64,000 nucleotides of DNA from Burkholderia ambifaria (GCF_001443045.1 NZ_LKPJ01000018.1:1-64000), one strand, 5' to 3'. Positions 55,157 through 64,000 are shown, counted from the first letter of the stretch. The notes: generated from the sequence alone by a model not told the origin. Made by a program: numbers and translations.

Positions 55157-56314
55157 TTACTCGGCCTGCAGCTTCCACTTGCCGTCGACGATCTGCACCA
55201 TCACACGCGCACGCGTATCGAAGCCATTGTGGTCCGTCGCGGTCATGTTGATCACACCGTGCGACACGGGCAGGTCCTTCACGCTTTCCAGTGACGCGCG
55301 CAGTGCTTCGCGGAACGCCTCGGTGCCCGGCTGGCCTTTCTTCAGCGCCTCGGGAATCGCACGCTGCAGCAGCAGCCCCGCATCCCATGCATGCCCGCCG
55401 AAGGTCGACAGCGACCCCGCGCCGTACGCCTTCTCGTATGCCGCCTTGTAGCCGAGCGCCGGCTTCTTCACCAGGTTCGAATCGGGGAGCTGGTCGGTCA
55501 CGAGCACCGGGCCGGCCGGCAGGATCTCGCCTTCGCAATCCTTGCCGCACACGCGCAGGAAGTCGTTGTTCGCGACACCGTGCGTCTGGTACACCTTGCC
55601 CTTGTAGCCGCGCTCCTTCAGCGTCTTGGCCGGCAGCGCGGCCGGCGTGCCGGAACCGGCGATCAGCACCGCGTCGGGATTCGAGCCCATCAGCTTCAGC
55701 ACCTGCCCCATCACCGACGCGTCGGTGCGGTTGTAGCGCTCGTTCGACACGACCTTCAGCCCGTTCTTCCCGGCGGCCGCGTTGAACGTGTTGTACCAAC
55801 TGTCGCCGTACGCATCGGCGAAGCCGATGAAGCCGACCGTCTTCACACCGTGCTTCGCCATGTAGCCGGCGATCGCGTCGGCCATCAGCTGGTCGTTCTG
55901 CGGCACCTTGAACATCCACGCGCGCTTCGCGTCCATCGGTGCGATGATCTGCGCGCTCGCCGCGAGCGAGATCGTCGGCGTCTTGCCCTGCGACACCGGA
56001 TCGAGCATCGCGAGCGAGTTCGGCGTGACGGACGAACCGATGATCGCATCGACGTGATCCTCGTCGATCAGCTTGCGCACGTTCTGCACCGCGCGGCTCG
56101 TGTCGGACGCATCGTCGAGCACGATGTACTGGACGCTCTTGCCGGCGATTTCCTTCGGCAGCAACGCGATCGTGTTCTTTTCCGGAATCCCGAGCGAAGC
56201 GGCCGGCCCGGTGGCCGACAGCGTCACGCCGATCTTCACCTGTGCCGACGCCGTAGCCGCCGCACATACGAGGCCCGCGGCAAGCAGAACCTCCATCCAT
56301 CGATTCATCTTCAT
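55157..56314 (-). CDS. LIV-type ABC transporter substrate-binding protein
   Basis: This is a periplasmic LivK-fold binding protein, 385 residues, with a signal peptide ending SAQ-VKIG (about residue 25). Segments GVTLSATGPAASLGIPEKN, IIGSSVTPNSLAMLDPVSQ and FIGFADAYGDSWYNTF fit the family. It is the first gene of the liv operon that runs to 51358. A 7-base-arm AT palindrome lies about 70 bases upstream. The ligand is not determined. Confidence 0.92.
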   Translation of the reverse strand: MKMNRWMEVLLAAGLVCAAATASAQVKIGVTLSATGPAASLGIPEKNTIALLPKEIAGKSVQYIVLDDASDTSRAVQNVRKLIDEDHVDAIIGSSVTPNSLAMLDPVSQGKTPTISLAASAQIIAPMDAKRAWMFKVPQNDQLMADAIAGYMAKHGVKTVGFIGFADAYGDSWYNTFNAAAGKNGLKVVSNERYNRTDASVMGQVLKLMGSNPDAVLIAGSGTPAALPAKTLKERGYKGKVYQTHGVANNDFLRVCGKDCEGEILPAGPVLVTDQLPDSNLVKKPALGYKAAYEKAYGAGSLSTFGGHAWDAGLLLQRAIPEALKKGQPGTEAFREALRASLESVKDLPVSHGVINMTATDHNGFDTRARVMVQIVDGKWKLQAE

Positions 56315-56381
56315 TTATGTTGTCTCCAAACGCTGCTCGAAAAATCCGCGGGTCGCTCGGGTGGCTCCCGGTCCTCAAACA

Positions 56382-56397
56382 AGTTAATAAATTAACT
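56382..56397. promoter_or_regulatory. Candidate operator upstream of the liv operon
   Basis: AGTTAAT-AA-ATTAACT is a perfect dyad of 7-base arms in an AT-rich patch, 68 bases before the binding-protein start. It may overlap the promoter. Confidence 0.4.
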
Positions 56398-57459
56398 ATC
56401 TCGCCGTACTGCGTCTACGCTCGTTTTCCCGTGAAACGCCGGCACCGCAATCGAGCCCTCGGCGACACCGCGCACGCGCGCGCCGTGGCGCGTTCCGAAA
56501 CGGTCGTTCGATCGCCACGATGCGCGGCGGCAATGTCGTCAGGATGAAGGAAGCGGAGAAACGCGGCGTTGCGCGAGCGGCGATCGATGCGGACGCAACG
56601 ACCACCGGAAAGTCGCCCGGACGAGCCTGGTTCGGCCTCACGCGCAAGCGGTGCAAGATCGGGAAACCGGCCGTTCATGCGAATGCGAATGCCGACGACG
56701 CGTCGGATGCGAACGCAACGACCGGAGAAACCGCCCTGCCGGCAAATCGCGCCAGAGCGTGCATACCAGCCGCAGGACGGCTCGTGAAAGCCGGCGCATA
56801 CCCATGCGCTCCCGACCCCGAACGAGCGGCGCCAGCCGCCTCTCGTGCCCCGATCCATCGTCCTGCGCTTCTCATCCAACCGTACTCCCTTTTCTGCATT
56901 CTGCTTGTAGGAGAACTGCCGACCGATTTTCCCGACCGCGCGGTCGGCGAAAGCTGAGTGTAACGGACGCTTTTTGCGCACGCCAACCGGGTAAGCCCGA
57001 ACGGCAAGCATGCGGTTGCGCGCCAGTGGCGACCGACCGGCAGGGAGGAGGGATGGACGAAAACGGGGACGGGGTGAGACGCGGGTGATGCGAGGCGGAA
57101 CACGGGTGCGCGGAACGCGGCGCCCCTCGCCTGCACCATCGATGGAAATTCGTGCACACAAATGAAAAAGCGCTGTTGGATTCCGTCCAACAGCGCTTTG
57201 GGGTCCGGGCACTTTGTGCCTCGATTGTCTCCTCGTTCTCCACCTGCAAATTCGTTTCGCGGTGCATCAGAACTGAAACGAAGATTAAAGGACCTTTCAC
57301 CGTGCGACAACTTAGCATTTACCCCTATGGTGCATCGCCGCACGAAATTGGGGCACCAGCCCTGCCGCGCAGCACCGGCCCGAGGCCGCTGCGACGCCCT
57401 TCCCGACCGTGCCGGATGGTGCTTCGCATCAACGCGTCGCAACAACCGGCGCGCTGCAA
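56398..57459. other. Long intergenic region between the two liv operons
   Basis: These 1062 bases separate two minus-strand liv operons. There are open frames on both strands, but they lack ribosome sites and family resemblance and look like chance frames in GC-rich DNA. A terminator is at 57165-57199. A short motif GCAACGACC recurs at 56595 and 56715. The part 57200-57460 is AT-richer. Confidence 0.45.
57165..57199 (-). terminator. Rho-independent terminator, minus strand
   Basis: A perfect 14-bp stem (57167-57180 with 57186-57199) around TTCCG, with five T on the minus-strand side. It lies about 260 bases after the livM stop of the second liv operon, whose transcript it should end. Confidence 0.88.
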
Positions 57460-58434
57460 TCAGGACGGCCTGAGCGTCTTGACCCGCGCGACCATCTCGC
57501 CGACGATCCCGCGCCGGAACGCCAGCACGCATGCGATGAAGATCAGCCCCGTGACGATCGTCGCCGATTCGCCGAGCGAGTGGAACCAGTCGATGCCCGT
57601 CGCCGACGCGAGCCATTCGCCGATGTCGCCGAGCCTGTCCTCCAGCGCAACGATCAGCGCCGCGCCCAGCAGCGGCCCGAACAGCGTGCCCATCCCGCCG
57701 ACGAGCGTCATCAGCACGACAAGGCCCGACATCGTCCAGTACGCGTCGGACAACGTCTCGAAGCCGAGCACCAGCACTTTCAGCGAACCTGCCAGCCCCG
57801 CGAGCCCGGCCGACAGGATGAACGCGAGCAGCTTGAAGCGGTCGGTGTCGTAGCCGAGCGAGATCGCGCGCGCCTCGTTCTCCTTGATCGCGACGAGCAC
57901 CTGGCCGAACGGCGAGTGCACGATCCGCACGATGAACGCACACGCGGCAATGATCACCGCAAGCACGACGTAGTAGAGCGCGACGTCGTTCGACAGGTCG
58001 ACGAGCCCGAACAGGTGTCCGCGCGGCACGCCCTGCAGCCCGTCTTCGCCGTGCGTGAACGGCGCCTGCAGGTAGATGAAGTAGACCATCTGCGCGAACG
58101 CGAGCGTGATCATCGCGAAATAGATGCCCTGCCGCCGGATCGCGAACAGGCCGACGACGAGCCCGAGCAGCGTCGCGGCAAACGTGCCGACGAGCACGCC
58201 GAGCTCCGGCGTGAAGCCGAGCGTCTGGATCGCATAACCGGCCCCGTAGCCGGCGGTCGCGAGGAACATCGCATGACCGAACGACAGCAGTCCCGTATAG
58301 CCGATCAGCAGGTTGAACGCGGCCGCGAACAGCGCGAACGTGAGCACCTTCATCACGAACACCGGATACGCGCCGATGAACGGCGCGGCGAGCAGTGCGG
58401 CGAGGAGCACGCCGTAGAGCACTTTTCTCTGCAT
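57460..58434 (-). CDS. LIV-type ABC transporter permease LivM
   Basis: This is an inner-membrane permease, 324 residues. ALFAAAFNLLIGYTGLLSFGHAMFLATAGYGAGYA (near 35-70) and GMGTLFGPLLGAALIVALEDRL (near 255) are LivM segments. The second of two tandem ATGs (58434) has the better spacing from AAGGA, and its A overlaps the last base of the livH stop (TGATG). It is last in the second liv operon. Confidence 0.92.
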   Translation of the reverse strand: MQRKVLYGVLLAALLAAPFIGAYPVFVMKVLTFALFAAAFNLLIGYTGLLSFGHAMFLATAGYGAGYAIQTLGFTPELGVLVGTFAATLLGLVVGLFAIRRQGIYFAMITLAFAQMVYFIYLQAPFTHGEDGLQGVPRGHLFGLVDLSNDVALYYVVLAVIIAACAFIVRIVHSPFGQVLVAIKENEARAISLGYDTDRFKLLAFILSAGLAGLAGSLKVLVLGFETLSDAYWTMSGLVVLMTLVGGMGTLFGPLLGAALIVALEDRLGDIGEWLASATGIDWFHSLGESATIVTGLIFIACVLAFRRGIVGEMVARVKTLRPS

Positions 58435-59318
58435 CATTTTTCCTTGCCGAACAGGCCCGCCGGGCGGATCAGCAGCACGATCGCCATGATCACGAACACG
58501 ACGGTGGCCGACGCTTCCGGATAGAACACACGCGTGAAGCCCTCGATCACGCCGAGCAGCAGCCCCGTGATGATCGAGCCGAGAATCGAGCCCATCCCGC
58601 CGATCACGACCACCGCGAACACGGTGATGATCATCGGCTGGCCCATCAGCGGCGACACCTGGATCACCGGCGCGGCGAGCACGCCGGCAAACGCCGCGAG
58701 CGCGACACCGAAGCCGTAGGTGAGCGTGATCATCATCGGCACGTTCACGCCGAACGCCTCGACGAGCTTCGGGTTCTCGGTACCGGCACGCAGATAGGCG
58801 CCCAGGCGCGTCTTCTCGATCACGAACCAGGTCGCTAGACACACCGCGAGCGACGCGACGACCACCCACGCGCGGTAGTTCGGCAGGAACATGAAGCCGA
58901 GATTGGTCGCGCCGGACAGCTGCGACGGCACGTCGTACGGCTGGCCGGACGAGCCGTAGATCGAGCGGAACACGCCTTCGACGACAAGCGTGAGGCCGAA
59001 CGTGAGCAGCAGCCCGTACAGGTGATCGAGCTTGTACAGCCAGCGCAGCATCGAACGCTCGATCAGGATCCCGAACACGCCGACGATCAGCGGCGCGAGC
59101 ACGAGCATCGCCCAGTACGGCAACCCGAAGTACGACAGCCCCATCCACGCGAGCATCGCGCCCAGCATGAACAGCGCGCCGTGCGCGAAGTTGATCACGT
59201 TGAGCAACCCGAAGATCACTGCGAGCCCGAGGCTCAGGATCGCGTAGAACGAGCCGTTGACGAGCCCGAGCAGCAACTGGCTCAGCATCGCCGGCAACGG
59301 AATGCCAAAGATTTCCAT
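58434..59318 (-). CDS. LIV-type ABC transporter permease LivH
   Basis: This is an inner-membrane permease, 294 residues, beginning MEIFGIPLPAMLSQLLLGLV. LVNGSFYAILSLGLAVIFGLLNVINFAHGALFMLGA (near 15-50) is the LivH signature, and MITLTYGFGVALAAFAGVLAAP (near 215) the coupling region. A longer reading frame upstream was rejected. The ribosome site is weak. It follows the binding-protein gene by 114 bases. Confidence 0.92.
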   Translation of the reverse strand: MEIFGIPLPAMLSQLLLGLVNGSFYAILSLGLAVIFGLLNVINFAHGALFMLGAMLAWMGLSYFGLPYWAMLVLAPLIVGVFGILIERSMLRWLYKLDHLYGLLLTFGLTLVVEGVFRSIYGSSGQPYDVPSQLSGATNLGFMFLPNYRAWVVVASLAVCLATWFVIEKTRLGAYLRAGTENPKLVEAFGVNVPMMITLTYGFGVALAAFAGVLAAPVIQVSPLMGQPMIITVFAVVVIGGMGSILGSIITGLLLGVIEGFTRVFYPEASATVVFVIMAIVLLIRPAGLFGKEK

Positions 59319-59432
59319 CGACTTAGCCGTCAGTATGAGTTTCGTTGCGTGCGCAACCTCCAAGCCGTCGCGCACACGGGCGGCGCAGCGCTCAAGTCGC
59401 TGCGGCCGCCGCCGCGCGCCGCTACGTCGCGC

Positions 59433-60632
59433 TTACTTCCACAGCGCGCAGCGCGTTTCCTTCTTGGTGCCGAACGCCTGGTCGCCCGGAATCGTCGCGA
59501 GCACCTTGTAGTAGTCCCACGGCTCCTTCGATTCCGCCGGCTTCTTCACTTCCATCAGGTACATGTCGTGGATCATGCTGCCGTCCTGGCGAATGTAGCC
59601 CTTCGCGTAGAAGTCGTTGATCTTCATCTTCTTCAGCTCGGCCATCACCTTGTCGGAGTCGGTCGTGCCGGCCGCCTGCACGGCCTTCAGGTAGGTCGTC
59701 ACCGACGAGTAGTCGGCCGCCTGCAGGCTCGACGGCATCTTCTTCATCTTGCCGAAGTAGCGCTGCGCCCACTGGCGCGATGCCGCATCGCGGTTCCAGT
59801 ACCAGCTGTCGGTCAGCACGAGGCCCTGCGTCGTTTCGAGGCCGAGGCTGTGCACGTCGTTGATGAACATCAGCAGCGCGGCGATCTTCATCGTCTTCGT
59901 GATGCCGAATTCCTTCGCGGCCTTGATCGAGTTGATCGTGTCGCCGCCCGCGTTCGCAAGGCCGAGGATCTGCGCCTTCGACGACTGCGCCTGCAGCAGG
60001 AACGACGAGAAGTCCGACGCCGACAACGGGTGCCGCACCGTGCCGAGCACCTGGCCGCCGTTCGCCTTCACGACGTCCGCCGTGTTCTTCTCGAGCGCCT
60101 TGCCGAACGCATAGTCGGCGGTCAGGAAGAACCAGGTCTTGCCGCCCTGCTTCACCACCGCCGAACCGGTGCCCTTCGCGAGCGCCATCGTGTCGTACGC
60201 GTAGTGGACCGTGTACGGCGTGCACTGCTCGTTGGTCAGCGTGTCGGCGCCCGCGCCGATGTTGATGTAGACCTTCTTCTTCTCGGCCGCGACCTGGTTC
60301 ATCGACAGCGCGGTCGCGGAGTTCGTGCCGCCGACGAGCAGGTCGAGCCCGCCGCGGTCCATCCATTCGCGTGCCTTCGATGCGGCGATGTCCGCCTTGT
60401 TCTGGTGGTCGGCGTAGACGACTTCGATCGGCTTGCCGAGCACCTTGCCGCCGAAGTCGGCGACCGCCATCCGGATCGCCTCGAGGCCGCCCTGCCCGTC
60501 GATGTCCGCGTAAAGCCCCGACATGTCGGTGATGAAGCCGATCTTCACGCTGTCCGCGGCGTGTGCGGCGCCCGCGGTGAACGCTGCGGTCGCGACCGCG
60601 AGACATGCGTGTGCGAGGGTCTTCATTTTCAT
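59433..60632 (-). CDS. LIV-type ABC transporter substrate-binding protein
   Basis: This is a periplasmic binding protein, 399 residues, with a signal peptide ending AHA-ADSVKIG (about residue 26). VKIGFITDMSGLYADIDGQGGLEAI and the central DYAFGKALEKNTADVVKANGG fit the family. AGGAG is 6 bases before the ATG at 60632. It lies between livF and livH of the second liv operon. It is only distantly similar to the binding proteins at 24 kb and 55 kb, so a different ligand is likely. Confidence 0.92.
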   Translation of the reverse strand: MKMKTLAHACLAVATAAFTAGAAHAADSVKIGFITDMSGLYADIDGQGGLEAIRMAVADFGGKVLGKPIEVVYADHQNKADIAASKAREWMDRGGLDLLVGGTNSATALSMNQVAAEKKKVYINIGAGADTLTNEQCTPYTVHYAYDTMALAKGTGSAVVKQGGKTWFFLTADYAFGKALEKNTADVVKANGGQVLGTVRHPLSASDFSSFLLQAQSSKAQILGLANAGGDTINSIKAAKEFGITKTMKIAALLMFINDVHSLGLETTQGLVLTDSWYWNRDAASRQWAQRYFGKMKKMPSSLQAADYSSVTTYLKAVQAAGTTDSDKVMAELKKMKINDFYAKGYIRQDGSMIHDMYLMEVKKPAESKEPWDYYKVLATIPGDQAFGTKKETRCALWK

Positions 60633-60709
60633 TGACGTCTCCTGTTGTTCTGATGCGTTGTGGTTGTTCGAGAGCCGCCACGGCCAGCGGCAAGGGAAAC
60701 GGGGCGGCG

Positions 60710-61465
60710 TCACACCCCAAGCAGGTCGTGAAGGATCGGCATCTTGCCTTCCAGTTCGGATGAGCGGAAATGCTCGACGATGCGGCCATGCTCCATCACG
60801 TAGAAGCGGTCGGCGAGCGGTGCGGCGAAGCGGAAGTTCTGTTCGACCATCACGACGGTGTAGCCGCGCGCCTTCAGCGCGACGATCATCCGCGCGAGCG
60901 CCTGCACGATCACCGGCGCGAGGCCTTCGGAGATTTCGTCGAGCAGCAGCAGGTTCGCGCCGGTGCGCAGGATCCGCGCGACCGCGAGCATCTGCTGCTC
61001 GCCGCCGGACAGCCGCGTGCCCTGGCTCTGCCGGCGCGATGCGAGATTCGGGAACATCGCGTAGATCTCGTCGAGCGACATCGCATGCTCGCGCGGCCCG
61101 ATCGGCGGCGGCAGCATCAGGTTCTCCTCGCACGACAGGCTCGAGAAGATCCCCCGCTCTTCCGGGCAATAGCCGATGCCGAAATGCGCGATGCGGTGCG
61201 TCGCAAGCCCGATCGTCTCGTTGCCTGCGACCTTGATCGAGCCGCTGCGGCGGCCGGTGAGGCCCATGATCGCGCGCAGCGTCGTGGTGCGGCCCGCGCC
61301 GTTGCGGCCGAGCAGCGTGACAACCTCGCCACGGTGAACGCTCAGGTCGACACCGTGCAATATGTGGGATTCCCCGTACCAGGCCTCGAGGCCCGCGATC
61401 TCCAGCGCGGGCGTGCCGCTTTCGACGCCGCTCAATTCGCGTTCCTCCCGTTCGCTGTGCTTCAT
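60710..61465 (-). CDS. LIV-type ABC ATPase LivF with Arg in Walker A
   Basis: This is a cytoplasmic ABC ATPase, 251 residues. Walker A reads GRNGAGRTTTLRAI, with Arg59 (codon CGC at 61291-61289) in place of the near-invariant Lys. The signature LSGGEQQMLAVARIL (near 155) and Walker B LLLLDEISEGLAPV are normal. It carries a hydrophilic N-terminal extension (residues 1-19). Its ATG overlaps the livG stop by 4 bases. Confidence 0.9.
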   Translation of the reverse strand: MKHSEREERELSGVESGTPALEIAGLEAWYGESHILHGVDLSVHRGEVVTLLGRNGAGRTTTLRAIMGLTGRRSGSIKVAGNETIGLATHRIAHFGIGYCPEERGIFSSLSCEENLMLPPPIGPREHAMSLDEIYAMFPNLASRRQSQGTRLSGGEQQMLAVARILRTGANLLLLDEISEGLAPVIVQALARMIVALKARGYTVVMVEQNFRFAAPLADRFYVMEHGRIVEHFRSSELEGKMPILHDLLGV

Positions 61466-62241
61466 GCGTGCGCCCCCGCGAGCGCCGCGTCGGCGCTCCC
61501 CATGTAGGCCTCGATCACGAGCGGGTTCTTCGACACTTCCGCATACGAGCCTTCGGCCAGCACTTCGCCGCGCTGCAGGACGGTAATCGTGTCGGAGATG
61601 CCTGCGATCACGTTCATGTTGTGCTCGACCATCAGGATCGTGCGGCCGCTCGCGACCTTCTTGATCAGCGCGGTCACACGGTCGACGTCTTCGTGGCCCA
61701 TCCCTTGCGTGGGCTCGTCGAGCAGCATCAGTTCGGGTTCCATCGCGAGCGTCGTCGCGATCTCGAGCGCGCGCTTGCGGCCGTATGCGAGCTCGACGGT
61801 CGGCACGTGCGCGAAATCGGTGAGGCCGACCTGCGTGAGCAGGTCCATTGCGCGATCGTCGAGGCGCCGCAACGTGCGCTCGCTGCGCCAGAAATGGAAT
61901 TCGGTGCCAAGCGCGCGCTGCAGGCCGATACGCACGTTCTGCAATGGGGTGAGGTGCGGGAATACCGCCGAGATCTGGAACGAACGGATGATGCCGCGAC
62001 GCGCGACCTGCGCGGGCCGCTCGTCGGTGATGTCGATCCCGTTGAAGACGATCTGGCCGGCCGTCGGTGTCAGGAACTTGGTCAGCAGGTTGAAGCAGGT
62101 GGTCTTGCCCGCGCCGTTCGGTCCGATCAACGCATGGATCGCACCGCGGCGTACGCGCAGGTTGACGCCGTTCACGGCGGTGAAGCCCCTGAACTCCTTC
62201 GTCAGTCCGCGTGTTTCCAGAATCGTGTCGCCGAGAATCAT
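61462..62241 (-). CDS. LIV-type ABC transporter ATP-binding protein LivG
   Basis: This is a cytoplasmic ATPase, 259 residues. Walker A GPNGAGKTTCFNLLTK (near 39) is intact. The ABC signature is the divergent VELAYGRKRALEIATTL (near 145), which lacks the usual LSGGQ and is a form known in LivG relatives. Walker B is LMLLDEPTQGMGHED. It is first in the second liv operon (livG-livF-binding protein-livH-livM). Confidence 0.92.
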   Translation of the reverse strand: MILGDTILETRGLTKEFRGFTAVNGVNLRVRRGAIHALIGPNGAGKTTCFNLLTKFLTPTAGQIVFNGIDITDERPAQVARRGIIRSFQISAVFPHLTPLQNVRIGLQRALGTEFHFWRSERTLRRLDDRAMDLLTQVGLTDFAHVPTVELAYGRKRALEIATTLAMEPELMLLDEPTQGMGHEDVDRVTALIKKVASGRTILMVEHNMNVIAGISDTITVLQRGEVLAEGSYAEVSKNPLVIEAYMGSADAALAGAHA

Positions 62242-62725
62242 GTTCCCTTCCGTACGAAGTCAGGCAATGCACCGGGAAGATTCGCGCAAGCGACCGCGAC
62301 AGGTCTGCGGATGAGCGGGCTGTCCCCGGACGCCGTATTACGCATCGAGGGTGGTCTCCCGCGCCGACGCGTATGCACACTGCGCAACATTGTCGCCCCG
62401 TTGGTGCAGTGCAATCATCGGGATTTGCACTTATAGGGCTGGCCGCCATATCGGACGCGGCTGTGCGCGAATTTTCGACGCGCTTTTTTGACACGCGCAT
62501 CATCGTCAGTCGCGCATTCGCATGACCCGTGCCCGCTCCAACGCGGCATGTTACGCAGCGCGTCATGTCGTCGTGCAACAAAAAGCCATGTGAAATGCGT
62601 GACTTGCGGCGCAATCGCCGTGCATTTCATTGAATCGTTGCGATCCGCACGCGTCAGCTATGCTTCGCATAGCGAATCAGCGGGCACCAGGATGACGGCC
62701 CGCTGTCGTGGATGTCAGCGTGGTG
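62242..62725. other. Region upstream of second liv operon
   Basis: These 484 bases should hold the livG promoter. A nested stem is visible at 62591-62629: outer 8-bp arms TGAAATGC/GCATTTCA and an inner CGGCG/CGCCG with a CAAT loop. No coding sequence is supported. Confidence 0.45.
62657..62673 (-). terminator. Hairpin downstream of the GMC oxidoreductase gene
   Basis: GCTATGC and GCATAGC form a perfect 7-bp stem around TTC, 52 bases after the stop codon. No T-tract is present, so it is a possible rather than certain terminator. Confidence 0.4.
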
Positions 62726-64000
62726 TCACGCAGCCGTCATCGCCGCTTCCGTGCGCACTTGCGTCGCTTCGTGCGCCGCGCGTCGATCGGCGCGGATCAT
62801 GTCGCTCGCACGCTCGGCGATCATCAGCGTCGGCGAATTCGTGTTGCCCGACGTGATGAACGGCATCACCGATGCATCGACGATCCGCAGCCCCGCGATG
62901 CCGCGCACGCGCAGCCGGCTGTCGACGACGGCACGCTCGTCGTCCGCGCGCCCCATCCGGCACGTGCCGACCGGATGGAAGATCGTGGTGCCGACCGTGC
63001 CCGCCGCTTCGATCAGTTCGGCTTCGGTCCGATACTGCGTGCCCGGCAGGATCTCCTCCGGACGATAGCGCGCGAGCGCCGGCGCGGACGCGATCCGGCG
63101 CGTGAGGCGCAGCGCGTTTGCGGCGACATGGCGATCGTGGTCGGTCGACAGGTAGTTCGGCGCGATCGACGGCGCCACGCCCGCATCCGGGCTCGCGATA
63201 TGCACGCTGCCGCGCGAGCTCGGCCGCAGATGGCAGACGGACGCCGTAAAGGCGTTGAAGCGATGCAGCGGCTCGCCGAAGCGCTCGAGCGACAGCGGCT
63301 GCACGTGGTATTCGAGATCGGGACGCGTGAGCGCGGGATCGTCCGGGTCGGATTTCGCGAATGCACCGAGCTGCGACGGCGCCATCGACATCGGCCCACG
63401 CTGCAGCAGCGCATATTCGGCGCCGATCATCAGCTTGCCCCACCAGTGCGCGGACAGCGTGTTGAGCGTGCGCACGCCATCGACGCGAAACGCCATCCGC
63501 AACTGCAGGTGATCCTGCAGGTTCTCGCCGACGCCGGGCAGATCCTGCACGACGTCGATACCGAGTGCCTGCAGCCGTGCGCCCGCACCGATGCCCGACA
63601 GTTCGAGCAGCTGCGGCGAATTCACCGCGCCGGAGGTCAGCAGCACTTCGGCGCGCGCACGTGCGACGTAGTCGGTGCCGCCGCCGCGGTACTCGACGCC
63701 GACCGCGCGCCGCCCTTCGAAGATCACGCGCTGCGCGTGCGCGCCGGTGATCACGGTGAGGTTCGGGCGCGTCATCGCGGGCCGCAGGAACGCCTTCGAC
63801 GTATTCCAGCGCACGCCGCGCTTCTGGTTCACCTCGAAATAGCCGACTCCGGTGTTGTCGCCGCGGTTGAAATCGTCGGTCGCGGGGATGCCCGTCTGCT
63901 GCGCGGCCTGCGCGAACGATTCGAGGATCTCCCAGCGCAGCCGCTGCTTCTCGACGCGCCAGTAGCCGCCCGCGCCGTGCGCGTCGCTCGCGCCCGCGTG
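62726..64000 (-). CDS. GMC-family oxidoreductase (choline dehydrogenase-like), partial
   Basis: The gene is cut by the right window edge; 424 C-terminal residues are present and the FAD-binding N-terminus lies outside. GAVNSPQLLELSGIGAGARLQALGI is GMC signature 2. TIFHPVGTCRMG supplies the active-site His and GNTNSPTLMIAERASDMI the conserved Asn of the pair. GMC flavoenzymes of this type oxidise choline or other alcohols. The substrate is not fixed; no betaine genes are in view. Confidence 0.9.
   Translation of the reverse strand, partial: HAGASDAHGAGGYWRVEKQRLRWEILESFAQAAQQTGIPATDDFNRGDNTGVGYFEVNQKRGVRWNTSKAFLRPAMTRPNLTVITGAHAQRVIFEGRRAVGVEYRGGGTDYVARARAEVLLTSGAVNSPQLLELSGIGAGARLQALGIDVVQDLPGVGENLQDHLQLRMAFRVDGVRTLNTLSAHWWGKLMIGAEYALLQRGPMSMAPSQLGAFAKSDPDDPALTRPDLEYHVQPLSLERFGEPLHRFNAFTASVCHLRPSSRGSVHIASPDAGVAPSIAPNYLSTDHDRHVAANALRLTRRIASAPALARYRPEEILPGTQYRTEAELIEAAGTVGTTIFHPVGTCRMGRADDERAVVDSRLRVRGIAGLRIVDASVMPFITSGNTNSPTLMIAERASDMIRADRRAAHEATQVRTEAAMTAA

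Noticed and set aside
56520..56957. 145-codon frame in the gap between the liv operons
   Set aside because: No ribosome site or family resemblance, strongly Ala/Arg-rich, and other frames of the same stretch are equally open.
61462..62241. LivG with missing LSGGQ considered a broken ATPase
   Set aside because: The AYGRKRALEIA form is known in LivG-type proteins and the Walker motifs are intact.

Overview
The window looks like chromosome 1 of a Burkholderia species, most likely the Burkholderia cepacia complex. The bases are GC-rich and codons end mostly in G or C. The block mnmG-rsmG-parA-parB-(transporter)-atpIBEFHAGDC, followed by an AMP-ligase, hemE, priA and putA, has the order I associate with the region near, but not at, the replication origin of Burkholderiaceae main chromosomes. 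This rests on recognition of protein families, not on a database search.

Layout. 1-17 kb: a divergent MFS exporter and LysR regulator; an ethanolamine uptake and breakdown operon (eat-eutB-eutC); a CmpX-like membrane protein; a GyrI-like ligand-binding protein; a zinc/cadmium/lead efflux module (MerR-type cadR divergent from zntA, which is followed by a His/Gly-rich zinc-ribbon protein); a PadR regulator; and a three-gene set of aminotransferase, amino-acid binding protein and FAD-linked 2-hydroxyacid dehydrogenase. 17-21 kb: a TetR regulator divergent from an AidB-type acyl-CoA dehydrogenase and an acyl-CoA ligase. 21.4-24 kb: an AT-richer islet carrying what looks like an orphan type VI secretion cargo module: a tandem-PAAR protein, a second PAAR protein broken by a frameshift before its transthyretin-like tail, an M35-type zinc peptidase and an exported protein with an OmpA-like fold, closed by a terminator. 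24-37 kb: a branched-chain amino acid binding protein, trifunctional putA with an array of PutA-type operators, priA, hemE, a cyclohexadienyl-dehydratase-like periplasmic protein, a probable small RNA and an acyl-CoA ligase. 37-51 kb: the complete F1Fo ATP synthase operon with promoter and terminator, a membrane transporter, parB, parA, rsmG and mnmG, with two parS sites. 51-62 kb: two adjacent but differently built LIV-type ABC operons, one with a fused permease-ATPase, the other with an Arg in place of the Walker A Lys in LivF. 62.7-64 kb: a GMC oxidoreductase cut by the window edge.

The least ordinary content is (a) the T6SS-type effector/immunity islet with its frameshifted PAAR gene and OmpA-like putative immunity protein; (b) a structured probable small RNA at about 35.0-35.2 kb, preceded by a three-repeat OmpR-type box and ended by a strong terminator; (c) four short tandem repeats, two inside genes where they encode a poly-(His-Asp) tract in ZntA and a poly-(Asp-Ala) tract in an acyl-CoA ligase; and (d) six GTTGCA motifs within 180 bases upstream of putA. 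No tRNA, rRNA, CRISPR array, integrase or insertion sequence was seen.
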